Part shown: positions 22,560 through 34,549 of the stretch, one piece after another
Layout: each line of letters begins with the position of its first letter
Numbering within the stretch: position 1 is the first letter of the stretch
Origin: Monosporascus cannonballus
Lineage: Eukaryota; Ascomycota; Sordariomycetes; Xylariales
DNA: 64,000 bases
Reading direction: 5' to 3'
Assembly (NCBI GenBank): GCA_004154925.1
Contig: QJNS01000004.1
Span: forward strand, 1-64,000
Made by a program: the position numbers and the translations under genes
The notes under the pieces: generated by a model
Seen by the model: only the letters and a program-made list of their open reading frames with translations
What the model was told of the DNA's origin: nothing
Databases searched by the model: none

Positions 22560-24050
22560 AAATTCGAATTCGGGAACTGGAAAAAAAATTCGATAATTTA
22601 AGGTTACGTTATTTACCTAAACTTTTTTCGCCTACATAAAGCTTAAAAAGCCGGAACTTTACGATAAAAATAGTAATCTTTAAATTTTCTTAATTTAGGC
22701 ATAAATTTATTTTCGTTTTTTAAACCTTAATAATTTAACGGATATAATCCTAATAATAGAAATATGTTTAACGAGAAATACGATTAATTGGTTTAAACTT
22801 ATTATAAAAATTTTTTGGCAAATAAATAAATTAAATAAGGAGGATTTTATTAATAAGAATTTTTTATTTTATATTAATTTTAACAATAATATACGTAATA
22901 ATTTTAGTAATCCGGATAAAAAACGATTAATAACTTAATAATTTTTATAATTCCGATAAAAAAGATTTACGTTCAAGTACGCCGTAAGTTTCAAAAGTTT
23001 TACAACTAAGACCAGATAGGAAAATAACGAAACAGATACCCTTATCGATATATTTTATACAAAACTTAAAAATGATATAAAAAATAAAATTATTTGAATG
23101 AAATAATTAATTAGTTTGGACCGGTATATCATAAAGGTAATTAAAATTAATAATTGACATTTTAAGAAATGATAAGAAAAAAAAAACAATATATTTTACG
23201 TTTAAAATATTATAAGTTTAACTAGTGAAAAAAATAAAACGTATCCCTTATTTTTTCCGGAATAACGCCAGGATTTATAGAACTTGGCGTTATTTAGAAA
23301 TAAAACTGGAGCCAAATTAAATACTTTAATTATGGCAAAATAAAATATAAAGTTTATAAATATAAAAAACCTAACGAACCACGATAAAATAACTGGACTT
23401 TTATACGGGAAAAATAATCCAAAAATAATTAAAAAAACGATAATAAAATTATTAACATAATTTAAGCCAAAAATATATTAAGCTTATAGTAAAAACAATA
23501 ATCAGGAATATTACGATAAGAAATCCGAAGAAAGATACGAAAAATTAAAAAGCTGGCTTAATAAGTATTACGAACAGAATAAAAAATATTATAAGGATAA
23601 TTATGCGAATATTAAAATTAAATAACACAAGTTTATTCCGGAACCCTTAATCGATACGGCAAAATATATGCCATATACTGTCGACGACGAGAATATCCCG
23701 ATTATAAATAATAAAAATAACATATTTATAATTAAATTACCCATATATATTATAAAGGATTTACTTTTCCAAATCGTACCGGAAATAATAAAAACGATAA
23801 ATAATAATACCGACAATTTTGAATTATAACCCCAAAAATATTTAATAACTGGCCGAAATAAAATATTGGCTTAAAAATTAATGCCTATAAAAAAAACCTT
23901 TAATTATTATAAATAATATAATTATTAAACGAAAAAGTAATTAATTTAGCGTCCGGTAAAAAAATATTATTAAAAATTATTAAAAGTTTTTATTTCTAAT
24001 TAGTATTTATTACGGATCCATAGAAAAAAAAGGTTATTAAAAATGAAATA
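22560..24050 (+). pseudogene. gag of C
   Basis: The region aligns with A's gag. A charged N-terminal helix reads RELEKKFDNLRLRYL-like in one frame, followed by the kinked lysine/proline motif. The Gag core lies near 22970-23110. The acidic/basic segment at 23640-23790 matches A 17396-17578. The hydrophobic minus frame at 23601-23816 is only its antisense. Confidence 0.65.
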
Positions 24051-24399
24051 CGTTATTTCAAAAGAGAATTTTGCAACGATAACCAGAATAACGCATAATG
24101 GGATATAGTTGCAAATATAAAAAAAAATTTATTTAATAAGGAAAGAAATTATAAAAAAATTAGGAATAATTAATCCGATTTGAAAAAGATTACGCCGACA
24201 ATAATAACATATATAATAACTTAACGCTTTAAACGAAAAAACATAAATAAAGCTTAATAAATTTAAATAAAAATTAAAAGAAAAAAATTATTTGTAAAAA
24301 ACCCATAAGATAACGAAACTTATAAAGATTAAAAGAAATTCCTTAAAAAGGCTTTAAATATAATAAGAGGAAATGTTAATAACTTTATTACTTTAAAAG

Positions 24400-27300
24400 T
24401 ACGAATTAGCACGTATTAGTATATTGCAATAATAAATTACGGAACTTTAACCAGAAATTATATTATATTAAATATAATGAATAAATTTAAATAGTTATAA
24501 AGATATAAATTAAAGCCTTATATAATAACGAATACTCAAAACTAAAAATTTGCTTATAATAACGGAAATATTATATGCGAAATTAATTATTTCGAAAATT
24601 TTATTTAAAAACGATATTAAATAATTAATTTCGATATCTTTTGATTCGGAAATTATGATATAATTGTAAGATTATTATAAATACGTTAATACGGAATTTT
24701 GATTAACGGCGGAATTAGCCAAATAAAGTTCGTTCTATTCCTTATTAATAAACGAAAAAAAATTAAGATCTTAATATGCGATCGATATTAACGATAAATG
24801 CAGGTATAAAAATATAATAAAAATTATAATACCTAAAAAAACAAAATATATGAAAAAAACGAACATCAAAAGACATATAACGTATTATTATTATTATTAA
24901 GGCAAAATTAAGATAATTAAACAACGATTTAAAATAATAGGAATATTAATTTTAAAAATTAAAAAATATAATTAATATGTTATTATAATACCATGAATAT
25001 AAGCTGTTTATCAAAATGAAATTTAATACCAAATTACCCGAATATAGCGAATAGAATTATAAAATAATTTTTAAAGAAAGATTTTCGACGAAGTTTTACC
25101 TTATTTATAACCTTAATAAAAACGAATTACGTATTTTCAAATAATATTTAGAAAATCGGTAATACAAAAAATGAATTTAATTTTTAAAATTATTAATACA
25201 ATATTTAATATTTTTCGTACTTAAAAAGATGGAAAATTACGATTTATAATTAATTATCGACAATTAAACGATATTATAATTAAAAATTAAAAATTATTAT
25301 TTTTAATTACGGAAATAAAAAACCGATTTTATAAAACCAAATAATTTTTAATATATAATTTTAAGCATAAATATAACCTTATAAAGATTAAAAAAGGATA
25401 TAAATAAAAAATAACTTTTAAGACGAAATACGAACTATTTAAATATTTAGTTATACTTATAAAGCTTACTAACGTACTAGCAATTTTTTAACAAATAATT
25501 AATTACGTATTACGAAAATAACTTGATAATTTTGTTATTTATTATCTCGACAATATTCTTATCTTCTTAAAGACGGAAAGAATACATAAAAAATATGTTT
25601 ATAAAATTTTTTAAATTTTATAAAACGTAAAATTACTTATTAATATAAAAAAGTTAAGTTTATATATAAAAAATGAAATATTTAGGACATATTATTACCC
25701 CTGTATATATCAAAATAAATTTTAAGAAATTTATTATAATTATAAAATAACAGATATTAACGATAATTAAAGAAATATAGGTATTTTTTAAATTTGCTAA
25801 TTATTACAGGAAACCTATTCGAAACTTTAGCAAAATTATTATACCTTTAACGAATTTTATGAAAAGTTTTTTTAAATAAATGCTAAATACGGAAAAAGTA
25901 ATTTAGGATATTAAGAATACGATTATTAACGAATTAATATTAATTATGTAAGATTTAAACCGTCCCGTCAAATTAAAAACTGATATTTCGGATTACATAT
26001 TAAAGGTAATAATCGGATAACAAAATAATTAAGGCAAATTATATCTTATTATATTTTTTCGTATAAATTAAAAAAAAACCTAAATTTAATTACGGTATCC
26101 CAGATAAGGAATTTATGGCTATTATTATGGCATTTCGAAAATTCAGATATTTCTTAAAGAGAAACTTATATTAGGTTTCGGTTTATACGGATTATTAAAA
26201 TCTTACCAGATTTATTACGACTAGGGAATTTATAAAACGATAATTTAAATATACCGAAAAATTGGCGAACTTTAATTTTGTTCTTATCCATAAAAGGGTT
26301 TAAAAAATAAGAAAGTAAATATTTTAAACACGTAATTAAAACCTTAAAGAAAAATTAGTTAAAATACATTATTTAGTTTTTGATATTATTATTAAAGGAT
26401 ATTTTTATTTACGACAAATTCCCATATTTCGAATAATACCTTTTAAGATATATTACAAAATTTAGCAATATATTAATATTTTTTTAAAAAATTAAAAAAC
26501 GAATAAAATATAAGTTTTAAAAAAATACCAAAAGGATTTAATATGTGAAATGTACCATTATTAGTTATATAAATATTTAAAGATTTATAAAACCTTAAAA
26601 CGATTTTAATATATATATTGTTTTTGAAATAAAATTACCGGTAAAAAATATTATATGGCAATACGATATTTATATTAAAATAATACATCGATAATATAAG
26701 CCATACGGAAAATTACAGTTATTACCAGTTTTAAAATAACCATAATATTTAGTTATATTTAATTTTATTACCAAATTCTTTATATTAAAGGATTTAGCTA
26801 CGGAAATATTTTACGATAATATTTTCTTAATGGTCGATCGATTTACGGAAATTTTATATTTCTTTTACTATATTACGAAAATATAAATGCCGAATAACTA
26901 ATATATATTTTTTTAAATATATTTCTACCATATATGATATATTAATAAAAGTTATTTTAAATAAAGCATTAATATTTGTATTTAAGTTTTGGCAAAACTT
27001 TATATCATAAATTAATTTAAACCATAAATTATTTAACATATGTAAGTATAAATAAATAAATAAATAAATAAATAAAACGAGTAAATTAAATTTTAAAACC
27101 TTATTTACAATATTATATTAATTATAAATAAAATGATTAAATTATGAAATTCTTAATTATATAATTAATTTATAATATTAATTATTATAAAACTATTAAG
27201 ATAATACTTTTAAACGCAAATTTTCATTTTATTCTAAAAGTTTATAAAAAAATACGTAATAATAATTTAATTAATATCAAAATAGTTTTTATGTTAAAAT

Positions 27301-27800
27301 AATTACGATAATTATATTAAAAAAATAAAATTAAAATTAAAACACGTACGAAATTAAATAAATAAGTATTATAATTAAAAACAATTAAAAGCATTAATTT
27401 TCGAAAAAGTGGAAATAATTTTCCTTATTACTAAAAATATTTACATAAAATAACTTAACAAAAAATTAGATTTTAAATATATCGGTTTATATAAAATTAT
27501 TAAAAATATTTTAGAAAATAATTATTAATAGGAATTGTTATTAAAAGTTATATTTTATTAAATCTTTTACGTTTTTTTATTTGAATTAGCAGTAAATACA
27601 ATTAAAGTATATACGGAATAAGACGATATGGAAATAAAAACCAAATAAGCATACGAAATGAAAAGAATATTCGACATACGAAAACAAAACGGACTTATTT
27701 AATATCTAATTAAATGGAAAAAGTACCCGGATTTCGAAAACACCTGGAAATCCGCCAAGAACCTTATTGGCGCCTAGCGCCTGCTAAAAACCTTTTACTA
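24400..27800 (+). pseudogene. pol of C: protease to chromodomain
   Basis: Protease end motif lies near 24655. RT catalytic box reads VIYYLDNILIF at about 25530-25563, with the second aspartate changed to asparagine (GAC to AAC, RIP-type), so it would be inactive. RNase H begins near 25980 (TDISDYIL). Integrase lies at about 26600-27300. The chromodomain at about 27645-27790 is well preserved (AYEMKRIFDIRKQNG, YLIKWKKYPDFENTW). Some integrase stretches have several stops per 100 bases. Confidence 0.8.
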
Positions 27801-28390
27801 ATAATAATAAGCACGTTTTAATTAAGGGTCGATCAATTAATAACCGGGAAATCGGGCCAATCGGCTACGGCTTACGTTAACGTAATAACTACAATAACGT
27901 CCTTTAACTATTTTTGTTCCTTTTCGAAACGCCTAAACTCCTTTATCGCCTTCGCATTTTGAATACCGCGGCGAAACATTTTAATTTCCCGTTAACGAAA
28001 AAATTCTTTATATATTCATAAACGATTTAAGTAACCAATTAATTCGTTAAAATATTGTTAATCTTTTAAAAGTTTCTTTTCGGTAATGCGTTTTTCTAAT
28101 TCCAGATAATCCTCCTTAATAACCAATTTACGGTATTCAAATTCGGAAAAATTAAGAAGATTATAAGGACTTCCGTAAGCAATACAAAAGGTATATTTCC
28201 CTAAATTTCGATAAACTTTGTACATTTTGTTCTTAGATTTGCAGCGGGAACAAAAAATATTTGAAAATATAATAAAACTAAGGCGGTTAATCCGTTCTGA
28301 AAAAACGAAAACGTTAATATGCTGACGAAACCTGGACTTTTTAATATAACCCGATATAATAAGTATAAAGAAAAAAGGGTTACTTACCAA
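27800..28390 (-). pseudogene. antisense ORF of C, best preserved copy
   Basis: From 28390 down to 28058 the minus strand is open for 110 codons in an AT-rich, otherwise broken element. It continues in frame to about 27800 with few, RIP-type stops. It includes SGYIKKSRFRQ, YRNLGKYTFCIAY, the charged helix YLELEKRITEKKLLKD and, further on, REIKMFRRGIQNAK. The two cysteines in FCSRCKSK are not seen in the other copies. The order of motifs matches the antisense frames of A and E. No known family is recognised. This copy is the best starting point for a profile search. Confidence 0.65.
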
Positions 28391-28430
28391 AAATTAACAA
28401 ACGAATAATTTGATCTTTAAGGATAAAGAT

Positions 28431-28449
28431 CCTGGAAGGGGGGAGATCG
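28431..28449 (+). other. polypurine tract of C
   Basis: CTGGAAGGGGGGAGATCG lies immediately upstream of the 3' LTR. Confidence 0.65.
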
Positions 28450-28875
28450 TATTATGAGCTAAACAGTCTTAATTTTTGGAAATGGTCAGGATCTTAAAAA
28501 CCGGACCCCGACCCAGCCAAAAGGTTACGTAACTGGCTCAAAGGGCTTCAGGGCCCTGATTGGTAAAAAGGGTTTAAGCCGGATAAGTATCAGAAAGAGC
28601 TTAAAAGGGCTTAAGGGAACTTAACTAAAAAAATGTCGTTAAGCCATAATAAACACCTTAAGCCAGAACAAGGATATATACGTTTTATTATTTCCATAAT
28701 TTAGATAACTTTAGCTTGCAACATTAATTAATATAATATCGTTACCCAAGGCACCCTTGGTATTACGAGACTTGATTTGTTACTGTATCTATTGCTCAGA
28801 TTTCCACGATACTCCTGTTAACATAAACCCGTCAACTTAAGGTTTAATAGTTGGTTAAACCGCCTAGCCGTCACA
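28450..28875 (+). repeat. 3' LTR of C (426 bp)
   Basis: It starts TATTATGAGC (RIP form of TGTTATGACC) and ends CTAGCCGTCACA. It keeps AGCTTGCAAC at 28713-28722, the unmutated self-priming segment, 33 bp after TATATA (28675-28680). Confidence 0.95.
28713..28722 (+). promoter_or_regulatory. primer-complementary segment in the LTR
   Basis: AGCTTGCAAC is the exact reverse complement of GTTGCAAGCT, the unmutated form of the primer site. E keeps CGTTGCAAG at 48098 and F keeps CGTTGTAAGCTTTTG at 63696. It lies about 33 bp below a TATA box, where the transcript would begin. Confidence 0.5.
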
Positions 28876-29000
28876 CCAGTACGGAAATAGGGCATATAAA
28901 GCATAACTTCAAAACCAGAATTCAAAATAAAAAAAGCCAAAACTTCGCGTTCTTCTGTTTGGTTGATGTGTCTACGGTTTTTAGTAACTCGGCCGGATAT
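28876..29000 (-). pseudogene. antisense ORF of A, N-terminal part
   Basis: On the minus strand an ATA (possibly ATG before RIP) at 29000-28998 is followed by SGRVTKNRRHINQTEEREVL, then a hydrophobic stretch and MLYMPYF. The frame runs into the target duplication of C. E has AGRIINRKSRNR and MSYTPYF at the same place (60121-60236), B has MFSGISKRCFRKSE, and C has SGYIKKSRFRQ. There are no stops in this piece of A. Function unknown. Confidence 0.6.
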
Positions 29001-29050
29001 GGTAGCAGATAAAAAAAAAACTTACTAGAAAAATCTTACAGGCAAAATTA

Positions 29051-29067
29051 AGGGAAAAGGGAAATTA
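29051..29067 (+). other. polypurine tract of A
   Basis: AGGGAAAAGGGAAA stands just before the 3' LTR. It is the expected primer for plus-strand DNA synthesis. D has a near copy (GGGGAAAGGGAAA before 59739). Confidence 0.75.
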
Positions 29068-29490
29068 TGTTATGACCTAACCTAGGAAGGGTCTCGGAAA
29101 CGATAACTTAGTAACCGAAACAAAGCCCAAATAAGTCCAGATCACGTAATATGGATCCGGAATAATCCAAGAGATCTAACGGGATCTATATAATTACCCG
29201 ATATGGATCCGAAATGATCTAAAGGATCCAACCAGATTTATGCAGTTATCCAATATGAATCCGGAATAATTTAAAAGATTTAACGGGATCTAGGAAAGAT
29301 ATATACGTTTATTTTTTCCATAATTTAAATAACTTTAGTTTATAATAATAATTCGTTACACTAAATACCTTTGGTATTACGAAACGTAATACGATTATTA
29401 TATCTATTGCTTAATTTCTCACGATACTCCAGCCAACATAAACCCGTACGACTAAGGTTTAATAGTTGGTTAAACCGCCAAGCCGTTACA
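29068..29490 (+). repeat. 3' LTR of A (423 bp)
   Basis: It starts TGTTATGACCTAACC, ends GCCGTTACA, and is followed by the target duplication GCTAA. Confidence 0.95.
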
Positions 29491-29495
29491 GCTAA

Positions 29496-29772
29496 GCTTT
29501 GGTAATGGCTTAGAATATTTTTAATTAATTGCATGTTTTTTTGTTGAATTATAATCCGTTTGGCGTAAATGGCGTATAAATTGGTTGTGATAAAAAATTA
29601 GATTATTTTAAGATTATTTTATATATTACTTATTTTCAAACAATTCGATTAGTATAGCTTCTGCCGCTTCCTGTATAGCGCTTATAGCAGAAACTCAGAA
29701 TCATTATTAGCTTTTGAACTGTTGCGAAATTTCCCTTACTAAACGTTAAAAAGGCGCTTTTCTAAGTAATAG
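29496..29772. other. flank between element A and repeat R copy 2
   Basis: This is the sequence continuous with 9167 before A inserted. Composition is mixed. No reading frame or repeat is recognised apart from a small inverted repeat near 29685. Confidence 0.5.
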
Positions 29773-29784
29773 CTTACCTCAGCT

Positions 29785-29906
29785 AGCTCAGCCCTCCCTG
29801 GCTCGTTTTTTCACTTTTTTCAAAGTCACTCAAGTACCGCTCCACAACGCTAAATATTAACCAATCAAATCCCAAATCCCCGTAACGAGCCAGCAAGGCC
29901 TGAGTT
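29785..29906. repeat. terminal stem-loop of family R, copy 2
   Basis: The arms at 29785-29805 and 29886-29906 pair in 18 or 19 of 21 positions (core CTGGCTCG/CGAGCCAG). This matches copy 1. Confidence 0.65.
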
Positions 29907-30021
29907 ATAATTGTGCGAAAAAGCGTTCCGTTCTATAAATTTGCGTTTTAAGAAAAACAAATATCGAAATAACTTAACAATAACACGTTTCTGGAACTAT
30001 ATATATATAATTACTTTAACT

Positions 30022-30267
30022 ATGGCTTATTATCAATATTACGATAATCCTGATCAGGACCCGTTTGCCACTCCTAAACCCCAGCGTATTTAGCAGCTAC
30101 AGCCTGACCCCGTTACGTTGTTATCCCCCATCTTAAAATACGATAAATCCGAATTCTCCCAGTTTTACCGCGCGAGCCCAGAAGAACAGGATATACGTAT
30201 ACGTACTTTCCCATTCTGGCAAAAACGACAGACGGAAATGGGATTCGAAAGCTTTATTTGTAGCTAG
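30022..30267 (+). pseudogene. N-terminal frame of the family R protein, copy 2
   Basis: ATG at 30022 opens 82 codons to TAG at 30265. One earlier in-frame TAG (30091-30093) stands at a likely CAG. The protein start is rich in tyrosine, aspartate, proline and glutamine (MAYYQYYDNPDQDPFATPKP). It is followed by a segment with ILKYDKSEFSQFYRASPEE and FPFWQKRQTEMGFESF. The aligned ATG in copy 1 (3062) supports the start. It does not look like Gag, RT or a DDE transposase. I do not recognise it. Confidence 0.45.
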
Positions 30268-31509
30268 ATCTTATGCGATAATGGCCGAACGACCAGTTGA
30301 ACTATTAAAATTAAACGTGTAATTAAGGTATTAAAGGAAAAACGATTACGTAATAAGCTAATGGGATATAAAAGTTAGCAGAAGTTCATAATTCTTACTG
30401 ATTAGAAATTTGTTGTCGGCAAATACCATAATATATTATACGGGAATTTTGTAGCTTTCGTAATAGGGCCTGAGTTTCGCCGCCCGCCGCAAAAAATATT
30501 ATTCGAAATTGACATAATCCATACCACTTTGGACGAAAGTTAACGTTTTATAAAAATACTTGCCCTTAACTGATTTAAGCTTTTAAATTAGGTAGTTATA
30601 TATCTAAGGAACAAATAGCAGTCGTATAATACGAAACGGAAAACAAAACGATTTCGTAATAATAATGATCCGGACATTTTTATAAATCTTTATTTCAAAA
30701 TTTTAGCTATTATAGTTAAAATAATTTCCAAAATAAATAGCAGTTACCTGTCCTATTTATTAAGTAGGTTTTAATTATTTTCGGATTTATTAAAAAATAA
30801 CATCGCTATATTAAAAAGGTTAGATATTTACGAAAATTATTATACGTTAAATAAAGATGTTATTCGGTTAATAAAAGAAATTAAAATAACCGTATTAATT
30901 CCTTTATAACAATATAATTTTAATTAAGATAAATTATACTTTATTACTAAATAGGATAAAATAATATTATATTTTAATAAAATAATATCGGGTATTACAT
31001 AATACTTCTTATTAGTTCATAATTAATATTATCCGGACTTTATTTCTGGCTTTTATTCATATATTTTATAAATATGATAAGTAAAAGTTCCTTAGTTTTC
31101 TGAACTTGCACAATATATTATAAAAGAAATACCGTTCGATTTCGTTAAATGTAATTAACGAAAACGAAGGCATTATTAACGCTAAGTATAACGTTTATCG
31201 AAAGCTTTTTTAAGAAGTATATAAATTAAAAAAATAATCTTATCGCTTTTCGTAGCGTTTTTGTCTTATTTATAAAAATTAAAAAATAATTAGTTATATT
31301 CGGAAAATAAAGGCCAATTAAGCCGAAATAAATAATTGATACTATAGGAACCGGTAATTCTTTTTTGTTTTTGATTTATTTTATATATAAATAAATTTCA
31401 TATTGATAGTTATACGTATTTATTAGCCCGATAATATAACGGGGACGTATAAAATACAAATAACCTTAAAAATAAAGCGTTAATTTTTAAATAAAATAAC
31501 GTAATTATG

Positions 31510-32200
31510 TTAAAAATTACCAAAACTTTATTTTTTGGAACTTTTTATCATTTTTATATATAATGTTTATATATCAGCGATAGTTTTATAGGAATTACGT
31601 ATCCGATACGAACAACTTATAAAAAAAACGTTTAATATATATAAAGTTTTCTGGAATACCTCGAACGAAAACTTTTTTTCGAAAACCGAATTTACCGAAT
31701 TTATAAAATATATATACTCCCGGTTAACCGTCGCCGAATTTGAATTTATTACGTATAATATAGTATTTAAATATTTTGATTACGCCAGATAAATAAAAAA
31801 GGTATTACGGGATCCTAATTAAAATGCATTAATAAATAAAAATGTTTTTACCAAAAGTCTTTAATTATAATTTGCTAATAATACATGATTTAATAATATA
31901 AATAATTTAATAAATAATTCGTAAATATTTTATTTTTTAGTTTAAGAATATAATTTATTTATATTGCTTATTAGGCGGCGCGCTTTTAATTAAAACGAAC
32001 CGAATAAAGTCCTTTTATCGGATAATTATAAGACCGGCGATATCTTTAATACGGCCGATATTTTATAAGGCGATAACTTTTTTAATTTTATTAAAAATAA
32101 TAACCAATTATCGATCGGTACCATTTTTATCGAAAAAAAATTACAAGTTATTATCGTTTTTTTTAAAAAACCTAATTTATTTATATTTTTATAAGCTATA
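31510..32200 (+). pseudogene. conserved coding-like block of family R, copy 2
   Basis: This aligns with 5130-5850. It shares strings such as RLTVAEFEFI, NALINK and SDNYKTGDIFNTADIL. Stops are mainly TAA/TAG at Q positions. Product unknown. Confidence 0.4.
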
Positions 32201-34267
32201 CCATATAATAATGTTAATCATATTAGGTAATTAATATTGATATTATCATTTTTTTATAAAGTTGGTTAATTTAATTACTGTAAAAAAATATTTTATTTCC
32301 ATTAAATATTACGTCCTATAATATTAAATTAAATTCTTATTAATTTAATTTTGATAAAATCCAGGGAAAAAATATGGAAAATGTTTCATCAAAAAGGCGA
32401 ATATTATAATTTGTAATTTGTTGGCAAATTTTGCCGGTCGAGAAATAATATATATAATTTTAATAATATTTTTTTTCCGAAATTCGTTTTTAATTAAGTA
32501 CCATATATCTTTATAAAGCGAATTTTATGTCCGTTATGCTTTTTTACTAAATAAGCGTTACGTTATACGGGATTTTCGTAACGAAATCTTCAAATACGCC
32601 CATTTTTGCTTCGGAATTTGGGGTTTATTAAGGGATATTTTTTTCGGACTAAAAAAATAATTAGGAATCCGAAAATATTTTGATTACGGGCCGTAAAATT
32701 ATAAAAATTAAATTCATTAATTTTAATAATACCGTACTTATTATTAACGACATAAGTTAACTTAATTAATTAAATGCGGTAATAAACGAAATTTAATTTA
32801 TAAATAACTTTAACGTAATTACTTAAAAACATTTTAATATCGAATTCGTTAAGGATAATTTGGCTTAAAATAATCGTAATATCTTACATATAAAAAATGA
32901 TAATTATATTATTCAAATTGGCGATTATTTAATTACTAATCTTAATTAAGGCGGTCCGTTATCGGTATCGTCGTTATGGAAAAAATAAAATAAAGATTTG
33001 TCGAACGAAAACAAATAATTAATATAATCTTTTACCTTTTTGTTATTTTATAATATATTTTTATATAAACGATATAAGATTTATCTTAATATTTTAATAT
33101 TAATATGATTTTATTTTTTACGTAATCCTCATTAATGAATTCTGGAATTATTTTATATATTACCGTAATTACTTAATCAGTATATTAACGTAATTTACTT
33201 ATTTTCGATAATAAAGTTGCAAATAAAAAAATAATATTTTATGATATAACATGTATTATAATTATGCACGGAATTAATATAAATAATTAAATTTGTAATT
33301 TACGTAATGTTAATTAATTATATCCCGTTTAAACGTTTTATTTTTCGTAAGGTTACAAAAAATATCGTATTATTTATAATTAAATATAATACATAATTCT
33401 TAATTAATCCGTGTACCGCGTTTATAATTAATTTATTAATTAATGTTTTTAAATACTTTCTAATAATTTTTTTCCGTTTTGCCTTTTTCGTACGTGATTA
33501 TAATTTATACATTAATAATTTTTTTAACTTTTTTTGTCCCAAAAACTTATTCGTTTTGAACGTAATATTTACGTTTAAATTTCTTTAAAAATGTTTGTTC
33601 GGACCATATAATAATGACAAATATTTGGAAATTTTATGTAAATATTTTTCGCCGCGTTTTTATATATAATTTATATGTTTATTATCCGTATAATTCCGTA
33701 AATTATAATATCCATAAAATAATTATAAAATATTTATTTCTTAATTAGGCGGCCCGGTTCATAAAATTATAAAGCTTTTTTCACGTCGTTTATATAATAC
33801 CCGGTTTATATAGTTTTTTCGTTGAATTATGAAAACCGTAATTAATTAAAGGTTTATAATTAATTTCATAAATTAATAAATTATTAGACCGCCATAATTC
33901 GCTATAATATAACTTTTATTCTGCCAATGATTATTATAAAATATATCTCGAATTATATTATTAGTACTTAATATTTATATAAATACCGTATTTTTCCGTA
34001 TTAAAAATTTATTTACAATATAGGTTTTTCGTAATATTATTAAATATATAAATTTTTAATAATTATAAAACATCTTTAATTAATATATATATATATTAAG
34101 ACCTAAAGGTAAGGGATTTAAATTTTTTTTTAATTTTCCGCCATATTTATATAACTTTATAATATATATTTAACATTTGGAATATATTACGCGTAATATG
34201 TATTTTCTATAACAAATATCCTATATTTTGGAATTATCAAATATTATTTAATTAATATGGAAATATT

Positions 34268-34528
34268 TTAATCGGGATTACGCTGTCGGTTTCGCCTTAT
34301 TACAGGTTATTCTGGTACTTATTCTAGTTGTTTTTTGGTCCGAAATCTTATTACCCATTTTTAAGGTTATTCCTCGGAGGCAAGTTATTTTTCGGAGATA
34401 TTATTAACGAATTTAGCTTTCTTAACCGGGCGAACAGGGTTTTTTGGGTTTATTTAAAATACATTATCGGGAGTTATAACGAAAATTGCATTTATTATAT
34501 CGGTAAGGAATTCATTTACCTTTTATAA
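34268..34528 (-). pseudogene. C-terminal coding-like piece at the end of element I
   Basis: The minus strand reads about 86 codons to TAA at 34268-34270. It has strings NPKNPVRPVKKAKFVNN and RFRTKKQLE, and its stops are mostly TAA (Q positions). It lies about 400 bp beyond element I's integrase end and in the same direction. It may be the Pol tail or a separate gene. The plus frame over the same bases (34328-34528) is open but looks like its shadow. Uncertain. Confidence 0.35.
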
Positions 34529-34549
34529 TATCGTAAATTATATAAAGGC

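Larger units (their letters stand above)
22034..28875 (+). mobile_element. LTR retrotransposon C (chromovirus), nested in A
   Basis: Both LTRs are 426 bp. Perfect 5-bp duplications CCAGT lie at 22029-22033 and 28876-28880. It is in the same orientation as A and splits A's antisense frame. Internal order matches A. Confidence 0.95.
9173..29490 (+). mobile_element. LTR retrotransposon A (Ty3/Gypsy chromovirus), with B and C nested inside
   Basis: Both LTRs are 423 bp, and GCTAA flanks the element at 9168-9172 and 29491-29495. Removing B and C with their duplications leaves about 6.8 kb, a normal size. Order along the plus strand: LTR, primer site, gag start (interrupted by B), rest of gag, protease, RT, RNase H, integrase, chromodomain, an antisense frame (interrupted by C), polypurine tract and LTR. 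All frames carry many stops, so the element is dead. Chromodomain chromoviruses are known to favour heterochromatin, which fits this setting. Confidence 0.95.
29773..34267 (+). mobile_element. repeat family R, copy 2
   Basis: This is the same family and orientation as 2805-8340, starting at CTTACCTCAGCTAGC. The first ~480 bp are little mutated, and the rest is RIP-degraded. It lacks the ~600-bp block found in copy 1. Similarity to copy 1 fades beyond about 34100, where copy 1 continues with different, less mutated sequence. The right end is therefore truncated or overlapped by element I. Class unknown. Confidence 0.55.

Noticed and set aside
26854..27039. Minus frame of 61 codons
   Set aside because: Shadow of C's integrase. 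The frame at 43667-43912 is the same shadow in H.
34328..34528. Plus frame of 66 codons rich in aromatic residues
   Set aside because: The minus strand over the same bases gives a charged, coding-like reading collinear with element I, so I take the plus frame as its shadow. The choice is not certain.
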